Positions 48,148 through 55,998 of a DNA stretch of 64,000 bases are shown piece after piece. Both the position numbers and the translations under genes were made by a program. The stretch's first letter is position 1. Each line of letters opens with the position of its first letter. This DNA is from Halobacillus ihumii. Lineage in GTDB: Bacteria; Bacillota; Bacilli; Bacillales; Halobacillaceae. Under the pieces are notes generated by a model, which saw nothing but the letters and a program-made list of their open reading frames with translations, made no database searches and was not told the DNA's origin. The DNA lies in the NCBI RefSeq assembly GCF_902726645.1, contig NZ_CACVAO010000001.1, forward strand, positions 806,001 through 870,000, written 5' to 3'.

Positions 48148-50143
48148 TTAACGTAATAGTTGTAATACCCCCTGAGGCATTTGGTTTGCCTGTGCCAGCA
48201 TTGCTTGAGAGGCTTGAGCAAGGATCGACGCTTTAGTTTGTTGCATCATTTCTTTCGCCATCGTGCGAACATTTACTTTCATAAATGACCAGACTATATC
48301 TTCACCCTCTATTTTCTAGTAGGGGTCGGGCACTTCGGATTCACAATGCTGATGCACATTGCTTCACCTACGGATTTCATCATCATAGCTTTAAGCTTTA
48401 GATGGTTTATCCTAGTCGTTGAACCTTCTCCAGTCTTTCGACACAGGAGCTTGGATGCTGATTTCCCAACCCTTCCTTTTTTTAAAACCATCACGCCTGT
48501 TGTTTCCAACTACATTGTGGTAAGAAAAGTTCTAAGGGGTTTCCAGCAATTCACCCGATTATACTCTCTAGCCGTTACCAGCTAGGACGACTGTGCTTGT
48601 CACTGCCTATGCAGCTAAAGCATAATCTACGTCGCGGATACGTGATTCAGCTGCTGTTAAGTTTTCAGCTGAAGTACCTAGGTTATTAATAGTGTGATCT
48701 AAACGGTTTTGGTACGCACCCAGTTTAGAACGTTCAGATGAAACAGTTTCAATGGCATCATTGATAGTAGTAATTGCTGCAGATGCACTGTCTTGTGAGG
48801 TAACATCAATACCACTGACACCAAGGGCAGAAGCTCTCATGTCTTTAATAGAAATATTCATTTCTTGCCCTTCATTGGCACCAATTTGGAAATTTAATGT
48901 ACCATTACTATCAACGCTTATTGTATTTGATGCAGATAATCCGGATAGATCTTGACTTACTTCAAATTTAAGCCCCTCTGCATTTCCATCTTCAATTGTA
49001 ATTATATTCCCTTGCGCCGAAAAATTGGAAAATCCCGAAGATCCTACAATTGAAGCATCTGTACCTGAATCAGTCGCCATACCTGCAAAGTTACCTGTTG
49101 CTCCAGCAATTTCTATTTTAGAAGAGCTTCCTTCACTTTCAGAAGTAAGTACTAAATTATCTGAACCATCAATGGACGCTGTAACTCCTAAACCTGCATC
49201 GTTAATAGTTTTTATTACAGTGTCAGCAGACTCTCCACTCGCAAAAGAAAACGATGTACCATTGATAGTTACTTCACTATCAGCAGTTAATGTACCACCC
49301 GTAGCTGCAGTATTTGCTGTTGCAACTGCTGCTGTTGCTGCAGTTACATCAGTAATTGCAATCGTGGCACCAACTGTTGTATCACCCGTACCCCCAACTA
49401 CTTCAACTCCAGTTAGATTTGCACCAACTGTTCCAGCTACACTAGCGCCGCCATTAATCAATTTTTTCGTGTTAAATTCAGTAGTATTACCTATTCTGTC
49501 AATTTCGCTCGTTAATTGGTCAATTTCCTTTTGGATTTCATTTCTATCTGCATCAGTATTTGTATCGTTACTTGCTTGAACTGCTAACTCACGCATACGT
49601 TGAAGAATAGAATGAGTTTCGTTCAACGCACCTTCAGCTGTTTGAATAAGAGAAATCAATTATTGTTATCGCAATGGCTTTTTATCCACTGCTTCTTTAT
49701 GTTTCCATAAAGTTCAGATCATATCTTCACCCTAAATCAGGGTGCCCCGCGCTCGTGGGCAGCTTATTGGTACGGTTCCTCACTACCTGATCGTTACACC
49801 TTCCTAACTACTTTTCACCGATTCATTAGGCTTGGCTCGGTATTGCCCACCATCCACCTACAGGTTGGTTTGGGGTTCCACCGAATTCACGGAGTGTTCA
49901 TCTAAACATTACTGCTTAGAGCGGCATTTCTAGTTTACCATCTTGCGCATTAGTTTGCGCTTGCTCCAACCCACGAATCTGACCACGCATCTTCTCAGAA
50001 ATCGCTAGACCAGCTGCATCGTCTGCTGCACTGTTAATACGAAGACCTGAAGATAACTTCTGCATAGATTCAGATCTCATGTCATTTGCTTGTCCTAGCT
50101 GACGGTACGTATTAAGTGCCGCAATGTTGTGATTAATTCTCAT
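48148..50143 (-). CDS. hag: Flagellin, gene split by two group I introns
   Basis: Filament subunit. Exon 1 is 50143-49937, exon 2 is 49656-48625 and exon 3 is 48261-48148. Joined they give a 450-residue flagellin with no frame change. Exon 1 begins MRINHNIAALNTYRQL and ends N-A-Q-D-G. Exon 2 begins I-S-L-I-Q-T-A-E-G and ends E-S-R-I-R-D-V-D. Exon 3 begins M-A-K-E-M-M and ends Q-G-V-L-Q-L-L-R. Both joints recreate the conserved bacterial flagellin sequences exactly. Without splicing, translation stops 7 codons into intron 1 and 5 codons into intron 2. AAGGAGGAA precedes ATG 50143. Control: sigma-D promoter, CsrA hairpin in the leader, FliW/FliS feedback. Confidence 0.93.
48262..48624 (-). ncRNA. 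Group I intron 2 in hag (363 bp)
   Basis: Lies between codons GAT (Asp) and ATG (Met) of R-D-V-D/M-A-K-E-M. Core elements on the minus strand in order: P (ATTGCTGGAAACCCC, about 48550-48536), Q (AATCAGCATCCAAGCTC, about 48463-48447), R (GGTTCAACGACTAGG, 48425-48411) and S (GAAGATATAGTCTGG, 48303-48289). P7 strands GACTA (48417-48413) and TAGTC (48296-48292) pair. The exon ends in T, forming a U-G wobble with a downstream GCATAG strand, and the intron ends in G. No credible ORF inside. Subgroup not assigned. Confidence 0.9.
49657..49936 (-). ncRNA. Group I intron 1 in hag (280 bp)
   Basis: Lies between GGT (Gly) and ATT (Ile) of Q-D-G/I-S-L-I-Q. Core elements on the minus strand: P (GAATTCGGTGGAACCCC, about 49888-49872), Q (CAATACCGAGCCAAGCC, about 49845-49829), R (GTGTAACGATCAGG, about 49799-49786) and S (GTGAAGATATGATCTG, about 49730-49715). 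P7 strands GATCA (49792-49788) and TGATC (49721-49717) pair. P1 can form between exon/intron TGGT-A and TGCCG, with the splice-site U against G. The intron ends in G. It is compact, with no room for an endonuclease ORF. Confidence 0.9.
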
Positions 50144-50167
50144 GTTAAAATTCCTCCTTGAATAGGT

Positions 50168-50189
50168 CATCCCACGTCCTTGTGAGATG
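50168..50189 (-). promoter_or_regulatory. CsrA-binding hairpin in the hag leader
   Basis: On the minus strand CATCTCAC pairs with GTGGGATG around the loop AAGGAC. The strand CACAAGGACGT matches the CsrA consensus RUACARGGAUGU with GGA in the loop, 25-46 bases before the hag start. A second GGA lies in the ribosome site, as in the two-site B. subtilis hag leader. csrA and fliW lie directly upstream. Confidence 0.82.
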
Positions 50190-50242
50190 CTGTTTGATTA
50201 CAAAACAAAAGCCGGCCGACTTTGTAATGTGGTACATTACTT

Positions 50243-50269
50243 ATATCGGACGACTTCCCCTTGAGTTTA
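50243..50269 (-). promoter_or_regulatory. Sigma-D promoter of hag
   Basis: TAAA, 15 bases, TCCGATAT on the minus strand matches TAAA-N15-GCCGATAT at 11 of 12 positions. Its -35 overlaps the csrA stop codon. Transcription would give a leader of about 90 bases containing the CsrA hairpin. Confidence 0.85.
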
Positions 50270-50494
50270 ATCTTTTTTAGAACTTTTTAGCTGCTCCAGC
50301 AAGTTTTCCGAGAACATTGTCGCTTCCTTGTTTTCCTCTTGAATCGCCGCATATACTTCTTGCCGGTGAATCTCCACATGTTTCGGTGCATCGATCCCGA
50401 GTTTCACCTGCCCGCCTTCTACCGACACAATCTTTAGCTCAATATCATCACCAATTCGGATGGACTCACCAGCTTTGCGATTAAGGACGAGCAT
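50267..50494 (-). CDS. csrA: Carbon storage regulator CsrA
   Basis: RNA-binding repressor of flagellin translation, antagonised by FliW. The 75-residue protein has M-L-V-L-N-R-K-x-G-E-S-I, I-x-I-V-S-V-E-G-G-x-V-K-L-G-I-x-A-P and the conserved [12 protein letters not shown] 50494 has AAGGCGG upstream; a longer start at 50503 lies across the end of fliW. It overlaps fliW by 14 bases. Confidence 0.97.
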   Translation of the reverse strand: MLVLNRKAGESIRIGDDIELKIVSVEGGQVKLGIDAPKHVEIHRQEVYAAIQEENKEATMFSENLLEQLKSSKKD

Positions 50495-50933
50495 GCTGTT
50501 CACCGCCTTTTCCTTGCCCCAGCAGCCATCTAGTCTGATAGTTATCTTCCGCTAAAATGACTTGCTTCGCCTTTCCATTATGTACATTCACTAGTATTGG
50601 CGCTTGCAAGTTCAATGTTGAGTCATGAAAAGGCTCCCTTAATGTCACTACACTATAAACCGCTACATCCTTCGGTTTCTCAATCCCTAATTCAATCTGT
50701 GCTCCGTCTCCAATTTCAAATTCATACGTTTTTTGAAATAAGTAGGGGTTCGTTACAATCAGGGACACGTTTTTGTCCTCACAGGATTGCAGTGCGTAAT
50801 AAATTCCCGCTTCATCAACCGGCAAAAGCACAAAAGTATGATAGCTCTCAAACCCAGGCAATCCCTGCTCAAAATGAACCATTTCTTTCTCTTCGACCTC
50901 TACCGTTCCAAGATACTTTGTTTCTACCTTCAT
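50481..50933 (-). CDS. fliW: Flagellar assembly factor FliW
   Basis: Binds free flagellin or CsrA, coupling flagellin secretion to its translation. The 150-residue protein has F-E-Q-G-L-P-G-F-E near residue 23 and the L-x-V-T-N-P-Y-L-F and A-P-I-L-V-N stretches of the family. It starts at ATG 50933, seven bases after the yviE-type gene, and overlaps csrA. Confidence 0.96.
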   Translation of the reverse strand: MKVETKYLGTVEVEEKEMVHFEQGLPGFESYHTFVLLPVDEAGIYYALQSCEDKNVSLIVTNPYLFQKTYEFEIGDGAQIELGIEKPKDVAVYSVVTLREPFHDSTLNLQAPILVNVHNGKAKQVILAEDNYQTRWLLGQGKGGEQHARP

Positions 50934-50939
50934 CTCTCA

Positions 50940-51491
50940 TCACACTTTCCAATCAATTTGAATATCTGCATATCGCTGCATATAAATATCAACATTCCCA
51001 GGCTGATACGAAATGTCCGGCTTGCGAGGTTCCACTGTAATAATCGGTTCTTGAGGTTCCACAGATATATCCACTTCTGCCGGCGTATAATTAAGATCAA
51101 CCAATTCATAAGCCGGCCTTCCCCCCGGCTGAAGCGTAAACTCATACTTAGCATTTTGCTTCGCATGAGCGGCAATCGGATTTCCTCCATCCTCGATCCG
51201 CATCAGTTCGTCCCCTTCGCGAGAAACACGAGCAATCCCCTCCAGCCATATTTGCCTGGCGTCGCTCACTAACTCATCTGCTCGTGCGAACACGTTTTTC
51301 AAATCAAGATTATGCCAGGCTTTCGTTTGATCTATCGTTAGCTTCCCAGGACGAGTCTCGATCGTCATTTGCGCTTTCGGCTGCTGAATGGATTGTGCAG
51401 CTTTATGCTGACGAATCGTTTGCTGCCCTGGCACAGTCCTGATTCCAATTCGAGCATCTGTCGATTGAAGTTGGAGCTGAGGTACAGACAT
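50940..51491 (-). CDS. yviE: DUF6470 family protein (YviE-like)
   Basis: A 183-residue protein of the flgL-fliW interval in Bacillaceae; its function is unknown. It shows repeated short beta-type segments ending in basic residues: an N-terminal P-Q-L-Q-L-Q-S-T-D-A-R-I-G-I-R-T and a C-terminal series of D-I-S-V-E-P-Q, P-D-I-S-Y-Q-P-G and D-I-Y-M-Q-R. ATG 51491 follows GGAGGGG. Synteny with B. subtilis yviE supports the name. Confidence 0.85.
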   Translation of the reverse strand: MSVPQLQLQSTDARIGIRTVPGQQTIRQHKAAQSIQQPKAQMTIETRPGKLTIDQTKAWHNLDLKNVFARADELVSDARQIWLEGIARVSREGDELMRIEDGGNPIAAHAKQNAKYEFTLQPGGRPAYELVDLNYTPAEVDISVEPQEPIITVEPRKPDISYQPGNVDIYMQRYADIQIDWKV

Positions 51492-51521
51492 TCCGACCCC
51501 TCCTTCCAAGAAAACTGGCTA

Positions 51522-51554
51522 TAAAAGGAGACTGCCTCAATGGAGAAGCAGTCT
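51522..51554 (-). terminator. Terminator-like hairpin after flgL
   Basis: Stem AGACTGC...GCAGTCT followed by CCTTTT on the minus strand at the flgL stop. It may attenuate transcription into the yviE-fliW-csrA part of the operon. Confidence 0.6.
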
Positions 51555-52429
51555 TATCTTAGAAAATCCATCAATGTCGGCTGAATAATACGTGATCCAA
51601 CTGCTAACGCTGCCCGATGAATACTTTCCTGCGTTTTTAAGTTCGTTATTACTTTCTCAATATCAGCATCTTCATTCTCAGACATCATTTTCGTAGCACT
51701 AACTTCCTGTGCCTCAATTCGATCTTCAATCAATTCCACCCGATTCATCCGAGCCCCGAGATCGGCACGTTCATTGACAATGTTATCGATGTGCTGATCG
51801 AAGGTACCAAGAAAGTCACTAAGCTCTTCATCACTGCCATCACCTTCTAACGCATCAGCAAACGCTTCTATGTCTTCAAACAGCTTCTGGCCAAAAACAG
51901 GTTGTGGATTGACATTCACTTGAATTTTCACCCCAGCTGAAACCTCAATTTGAACAGGCGTTTGGGTACTATCGACTGTAAAATCAGTCAGATCAACCGG
52001 TGCTTCCGTCGTATTCGCTCCGTTAAAAATGTACTTGTCATTCACTTTCGTGTTCGCAATCGTGCCAAGATGCTCTTTTAACTGCCGAATCTCTTTGGCA
52101 ATGTTAGCCCGCTGCCCGTCTTCATATGTCCCATTACTTGCCTGAACCGTAAGCTCACGGATCCGCTGCATCGCCTGCGTAGCCTTATCCAGCGCAGCAT
52201 CACTATTATCCATCCAGTTATGTACCGTCCCGATATTTCGTTTATACTGCTGAACCTCGCTCAGCTGTGAACGATAGTTAATCCCTTTCATCGCTACCAC
52301 CGGATCGTCAGACGGCTGACTTATTTTCTTCCCCGTATAAAGCTGTTCCTGATACTTTGCCATCTGGCTGTAACTGTTGCTCAAGTTGCGAAGCATATTG
52401 TTCGTTAACATTCCCTGGGTTACACGCAC
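51554..52429 (-). CDS. flgL: Hook-filament junction protein FlgL
   Basis: HAP3, joining hook and filament. The 291-residue protein has a flagellin-type N terminus (R-V-T-Q-G-M-L-T-N-N-M-L-R-N-L), a central variable region and a C-terminal helix with the D-L-G-A-R-M-N-R-V-E pattern. It follows flgK by 11 bases. Confidence 0.96.
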   Translation of the reverse strand: MRVTQGMLTNNMLRNLSNSYSQMAKYQEQLYTGKKISQPSDDPVVAMKGINYRSQLSEVQQYKRNIGTVHNWMDNSDAALDKATQAMQRIRELTVQASNGTYEDGQRANIAKEIRQLKEHLGTIANTKVNDKYIFNGANTTEAPVDLTDFTVDSTQTPVQIEVSAGVKIQVNVNPQPVFGQKLFEDIEAFADALEGDGSDEELSDFLGTFDQHIDNIVNERADLGARMNRVELIEDRIEAQEVSATKMMSENEDADIEKVITNLKTQESIHRAALAVGSRIIQPTLMDFLR

Positions 52430-52440
52430 GGGCTACTCAC

Positions 52441-53985
52441 CTACCTTCCCATTTGATTAATAATTCGATCAAGCATTTCGTCGACTACCGTTATATTTCG
52501 AGCCGCTGCATTATACGCATGCTGGAATTTAATCATATTGGTCATTTCTTCATCTAAGGAAACCGCGCTGACCGATTGACGCTGTTGATTAACAGAAGCA
52601 CGTAACGTGGCTGCGTTGCTTTCCATTCGGTACGCTTCCTGTGCTTCGACCGCCATCGTTCCAATGATGGATTCGTAAAACGTGCTGACCGACGTTTCTT
52701 CTCCTAGTATTGCAGAAGCCTCATCCCGTACATCTGCTAACTCACCAGCATTAGCACCATTCCCGGCCAATTCCCCATTCGCTGCGGCAATATGATCGGA
52801 ATCGTTTTTAATCTCTTCCGTTAAATCCAGAGCACCAGCTAAACCGCGCACGACTCCATTTTCGTCAGTAGACAATGACACATCAATCTGGAAAAATTCA
52901 GGCGGCTGCGTACCGTTTTCCATCGAGTTCAACGATTCACCACTAGTTTGTACCGCATTAAAAGCTGTCGCATAGGCTGTAGCCATTTTATCCAAATCAT
53001 ACTGCATAGCCTCATAAGTACCTTTAGCTTCACCACCGGCCATATAGCCGCCAGACTCAATCAAGCCTGTTAACTTTCCTTGTGAAGAAAAGTCTTCTAC
53101 CTGGTAGGTCGCCGTTCCCACTGTGATCGACTCAGCAACGGGGGTACCGTCAGCAGGATAATTAACCGTAACTTCATTCACCGTATTATTCGCGCCATTG
53201 ACTAATGTAGAAGCAGGCGACAACGGCTGACCCCCGACACCAACAATTGAAATCGTCGCTTTCCCCATCGCTAACGGGTCAGCAGATTTCGGTGTATCTT
53301 CATAACTGACGTCAATATTCACAAGCCCCGACATTTGATCAATTAAACGATCCCGCTCATCATACAAATCGTTAGGCACATAACCATGCGGCTCAACCTC
53401 AGCAATCTGCTGATTCAAATTATTAATTTGATTCGCAAGGGAATTCAATTCTTTAGTCGTCACGCCAACTTCTGTTTTAATATCATTTTGCATTCTATGT
53501 ATAGTACTAGATAAATAATTAAACGTCTTCGCCACCGCCAGCCCGCGCTGAACAACCACATCACGTGCTCCTGAGTTTTGCGGGTTAACCGACAAGTCCT
53601 GCAGCGATTGCCAAAATCGGTCCATCGTTTTTGCCAGACCACTGTCAGACGGCTCGTTCATCACAGATTCTAAGCGTCCGAATGCATCCGAACGGGCTTC
53701 ATAATAACCTGTTTTACTGGTCTCGCCGCGAAATTGATCATCTAAAAAACCAACTCGAATCCGTTCAATCGATCCAGCCTGAACACCGCTTCCCATCTGC
53801 CCCGGAATCTCTGGGCGGTTCCGCGATGCTGCCGGAAACGGTCCCGTTTGTTCAAAATTAACACGCTGACGCGTATATCCGGGTGTATTGGCATTGGCAA
53901 TATTGTGTCCTGTAGTATATAAAGCCGCTTGCTGGGTGAAAAGCCCGCGCTTGGCCACTTCTAAACCGTGAAAGGTTGAAACCAT
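52441..53985 (-). CDS. flgK: Hook-associated protein FlgK
   Basis: HAP1, the first hook-filament junction ring. The 514-residue protein begins with the rod/hook domain (L-Y-T-T-G-H-N-I-A-N-A-N-T-P-G-Y-T-R-Q), has the FlgK middle region and ends with the D-E-E-M-T-N-M-I-K-F-Q-H-A-Y-N-A-A-A-R domain. ATG 53985 follows GGAGAG. Confidence 0.97.
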   Translation of the reverse strand: MVSTFHGLEVAKRGLFTQQAALYTTGHNIANANTPGYTRQRVNFEQTGPFPAASRNRPEIPGQMGSGVQAGSIERIRVGFLDDQFRGETSKTGYYEARSDAFGRLESVMNEPSDSGLAKTMDRFWQSLQDLSVNPQNSGARDVVVQRGLAVAKTFNYLSSTIHRMQNDIKTEVGVTTKELNSLANQINNLNQQIAEVEPHGYVPNDLYDERDRLIDQMSGLVNIDVSYEDTPKSADPLAMGKATISIVGVGGQPLSPASTLVNGANNTVNEVTVNYPADGTPVAESITVGTATYQVEDFSSQGKLTGLIESGGYMAGGEAKGTYEAMQYDLDKMATAYATAFNAVQTSGESLNSMENGTQPPEFFQIDVSLSTDENGVVRGLAGALDLTEEIKNDSDHIAAANGELAGNGANAGELADVRDEASAILGEETSVSTFYESIIGTMAVEAQEAYRMESNAATLRASVNQQRQSVSAVSLDEEMTNMIKFQHAYNAAARNITVVDEMLDRIINQMGR

Positions 53986-54005
53986 ATGAACTCTCCTCTT
54001 CTATC

Positions 54006-54497
54006 TTATGCCTTCGAATCAAATACAGAGCGCTTTTGCTCAGCGTCCTGAGAAGACGTGCCATAATTCATATTCGTTAAGGACGGCTGCAGCATATCTA
54101 AGGACATCGTAATGAACTGTAACGATTGCTTCGTCAGCTCGGCATTTAACACTTCCTGCTGTTTCAAATCAGCCAGCACAAGAATGAAAGCATCATAAAC
54201 CTCCTGCAGACGATCCCTCTCCTGTCCTTCCGCAGTCTCCAACATCTCAGAAACAGTTGGAGCCTCACCAGCAAATCCTGCCGACTCCGCCCAGGCTGCT
54301 GCACTAGCCATCCGCTGCTTCTCAACCGTATTAATTCCTTGGACATGCTTCCGCTCCTGGACAAGAATATCCTGCAGTGCTTCCGTATCATTCGATTTCA
54401 ATATTTCCGTCTTACGCGTCGACAAGGCAAGCAGACTTTCATGAAGCTGTTGCAATCGCCCCATCTGCTCTATGATGCTATCGATCGTCACAGTCAT
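54006..54497 (-). CDS. flgN: Flagellar export chaperone FlgN
   Basis: Chaperone for FlgK and FlgL. The 163-residue helical protein has the FlgN pattern L-Q-Q-L-H-E-S-L-L-A-L-S-T-R-K-T-E-I-L and L-Q-E-V-Y-D-A-F near the middle. It lies between flgM and flgK, the place of yvyG in B. subtilis. Confidence 0.88.
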   Translation of the reverse strand: MTVTIDSIIEQMGRLQQLHESLLALSTRKTEILKSNDTEALQDILVQERKHVQGINTVEKQRMASAAAWAESAGFAGEAPTVSEMLETAEGQERDRLQEVYDAFILVLADLKQQEVLNAELTKQSLQFITMSLDMLQPSLTNMNYGTSSQDAEQKRSVFDSKA

Positions 54498-54503
54498 TCT
54501 CCT

Positions 54504-54773
54504 TTATCCCTTTTTCGAAAAGAAGTCAATCATCTTCTTAGCCGTTTCACTCGAATCCACCTGATACTTACCGCTGTTGACAGCCGCCTTAATCTCATCC
54601 ACATGCTTCTGGCGAGCCTCATTTTTCTGCTCAGACCCTTGAAGTGCCTTACCCTGGTGAGAAATTTCGACCTTATCCCGCTGACTCTGCATTTGCCTTT
54701 GCACGTCAGGCTGCTGCGTTATGTGCTTTTTATAAGGGTTAAAATTAGAATGGTTTGGACCATTGATCTTCAT
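54504..54773 (-). CDS. flgM: Anti-sigma-D factor FlgM
   Basis: Inhibits sigma-D until the hook is complete. The 89-residue protein begins M-K-I-N-G-P-N-H and has the C-terminal sigma-binding part V-D-E-I-K-A-A-V-N-S-G-K-Y-Q-V-D. ATG 54773 follows GAGGTG; nine further upstream codons are open but unlikely. It is followed six bases later by flgN. Confidence 0.93.
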   Translation of the reverse strand: MKINGPNHSNFNPYKKHITQQPDVQRQMQSQRDKVEISHQGKALQGSEQKNEARQKHVDEIKAAVNSGKYQVDSSETAKKMIDFFSKKG

Positions 54774-54832
54774 TTCATTCACCTCTCGTTCAAAAATCAT
54801 TACTTTATTTATCGGAACGCTTCCTTATATGT

Positions 54833-55255
54833 TTAGCCTTTATCCTGCTTAACCGAATAATAAGTCACCTGACCCATATCGTCCTGCCTACTACGCTTCT
54901 GAAGCTGCTCCAATTCATCATGCTTTTGGACCCCTCGATCAATTTCATAGCGGCACCCATCACAAAGACGCCCCTCACGAATCTGCGCCCCGCACTTCTC
55001 ACAATCATACGTCAACTGAGGAAACTGAGCCGGATGAAGACGCTTAGACTTTACAAAACTTCGAATCCGCACCTCCTCCACACCCGTTTCCTCAACAATC
55101 TCTTGCACATTCGCTGTCCGATTCCGTTTTTTACGCAAAAACGCATACACCACCTGAAAATCACGCTCCTCTTGCTTCACACAACTCGGGCAAACAGAAG
55201 CCGCTCCCCTCATAAACAATGCATGGCACCTCGGACAATTCGCTAAATCAGTCAT
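54833..55255 (-). CDS. yvyF: YvyF-like flagellar operon protein with zinc ribbons
   Basis: A 140-residue protein with two cysteine clusters: C-P-R-C...C-P-S-C near the N terminus and C-E-K-C...C-D-G-C near residue 95. A helix-turn-helix-like segment lies between them (T-A-N-V-Q-E-I-V-E-E-T-G-V). Its function is not established. ATG 55255 is ten bases after AGGAGG. It is the first gene of the flgM operon behind a sigma-D-type promoter. Confidence 0.85.
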   Translation of the reverse strand: MTDLANCPRCHALFMRGAASVCPSCVKQEERDFQVVYAFLRKKRNRTANVQEIVEETGVEEVRIRSFVKSKRLHPAQFPQLTYDCEKCGAQIREGRLCDGCRYEIDRGVQKHDELEQLQKRSRQDDMGQVTYYSVKQDKG

Positions 55256-55290
55256 CTTCAAACTTCCTCCTGTATACCTCTTTTTCTATT

Positions 55291-55317
55291 ATATCGGCAA
55301 ACTCCCAATAATCCAAA
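55291..55317 (-). promoter_or_regulatory. Sigma-D-type promoter of the yvyF-flgM operon
   Basis: Perfect -10 GCCGATAT on the minus strand. Fifteen bases upstream is TTTG, a poor -35. It lies just after comFC and 36 bases before yvyF. Confidence 0.6.
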
Positions 55318-55323
55318 GAGCGA

Positions 55324-55998
55324 TCAGCGAAAAAGTGTAAATGAATAAACAGCCGGACACCCCGCCCGCTTTAACAGCAACGCCAAATGCCGCACCGTCA
55401 TTCCCGTCGTATAAATATCATCCACCAGCAGCACAGGCCGTGAAGACCCCCTCACCAACTCAAACGGATTCCCCGCCTCCATCCGCTCCCTGCGCCCACG
55501 CTTCGACTGCTTCTCACTTTCCCTTCTCGTAAAAAAATTATGAGAATCAAGCCCGAGCAATTGAATAACCGCATCCGATTGATTGAAGCCCCGCTCCAGA
55601 AGCCGCTGCCCACTAAGCGGAATCACCGCCGCATCAGCGCCCACATCACGCAAGTGCTGATGATACGTCGTCTGTACAGCCTCAGCAAAGGCCTGACTCA
55701 GTATAAAGTCCCCACGATACTTCCATTTGGCCACAATCTCTTTCGCAAAATCATTATACGCATACACCGCCACATTTTTCTCAAGACACCCTGCATACAA
55801 ATCTGATTGCTCCCAGCGCTCACAGTCATAACAAATTCCATGCGCATCTTCACGCCCACACTTCGGACAGCCGATCTGATCAATGCGTTTCAATTTATCT
55901 GTGCACCCTTCACAAACCTTCCTATTTTTCTGTGGAAGCAAAAACTGGTTCCAACTGACCTGCGCCACAATTTCCTCAAAACAAATCAAACACTTCAT
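55324..55998 (-). CDS. comFC: ComF family phosphoribosyltransferase-like protein ComFC
   Basis: Needed for DNA uptake; partner of ComFA in transformation. The 224-residue protein has N-terminal cysteine clusters (C-L-I-C, C-E-G-C, C-P-K-C, C-Y-D-C) and a phosphoribosyltransferase fold with V-L-L-V-D-D-I-Y-T-T-G-M-T and the ComF motif L-L-E-R-G-F-N-Q. It starts within the comFA stop (ATGA overlap), so the two are translationally coupled. comFB, present between them in B. subtilis, is absent. Confidence 0.94.
   Translation of the reverse strand: MKCLICFEEIVAQVSWNQFLLPQKNRKVCEGCTDKLKRIDQIGCPKCGREDAHGICYDCERWEQSDLYAGCLEKNVAVYAYNDFAKEIVAKWKYRGDFILSQAFAEAVQTTYHQHLRDVGADAAVIPLSGQRLLERGFNQSDAVIQLLGLDSHNFFTRRESEKQSKRGRRERMEAGNPFELVRGSSRPVLLVDDIYTTGMTVRHLALLLKRAGCPAVYSFTLFR

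Noticed and set aside
48309..48509. Possible 66-residue protein encoded inside hag intron 2 (minus strand)
   Set aside because: It runs through the P, Q and R core, has no ribosome site and no resemblance to intron endonucleases or maturases.
49025..49579. 184-residue plus-strand open frame opposite hag exon 2
   Set aside because: It is antisense to the flagellin variable region. The composition (Val/Ala/Pro/Ser rich) is the mirror of the Thr/Ala/Gly-rich coding strand, with no ribosome site.
48148..50143. hag as a pseudogene or as interrupted by insertion sequences
   Set aside because: Both gaps lie exactly between codons, carry group I core motifs with complementary P7 strands, and have no transposase, terminal repeats or target duplication. 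The flanking exons show no decay.
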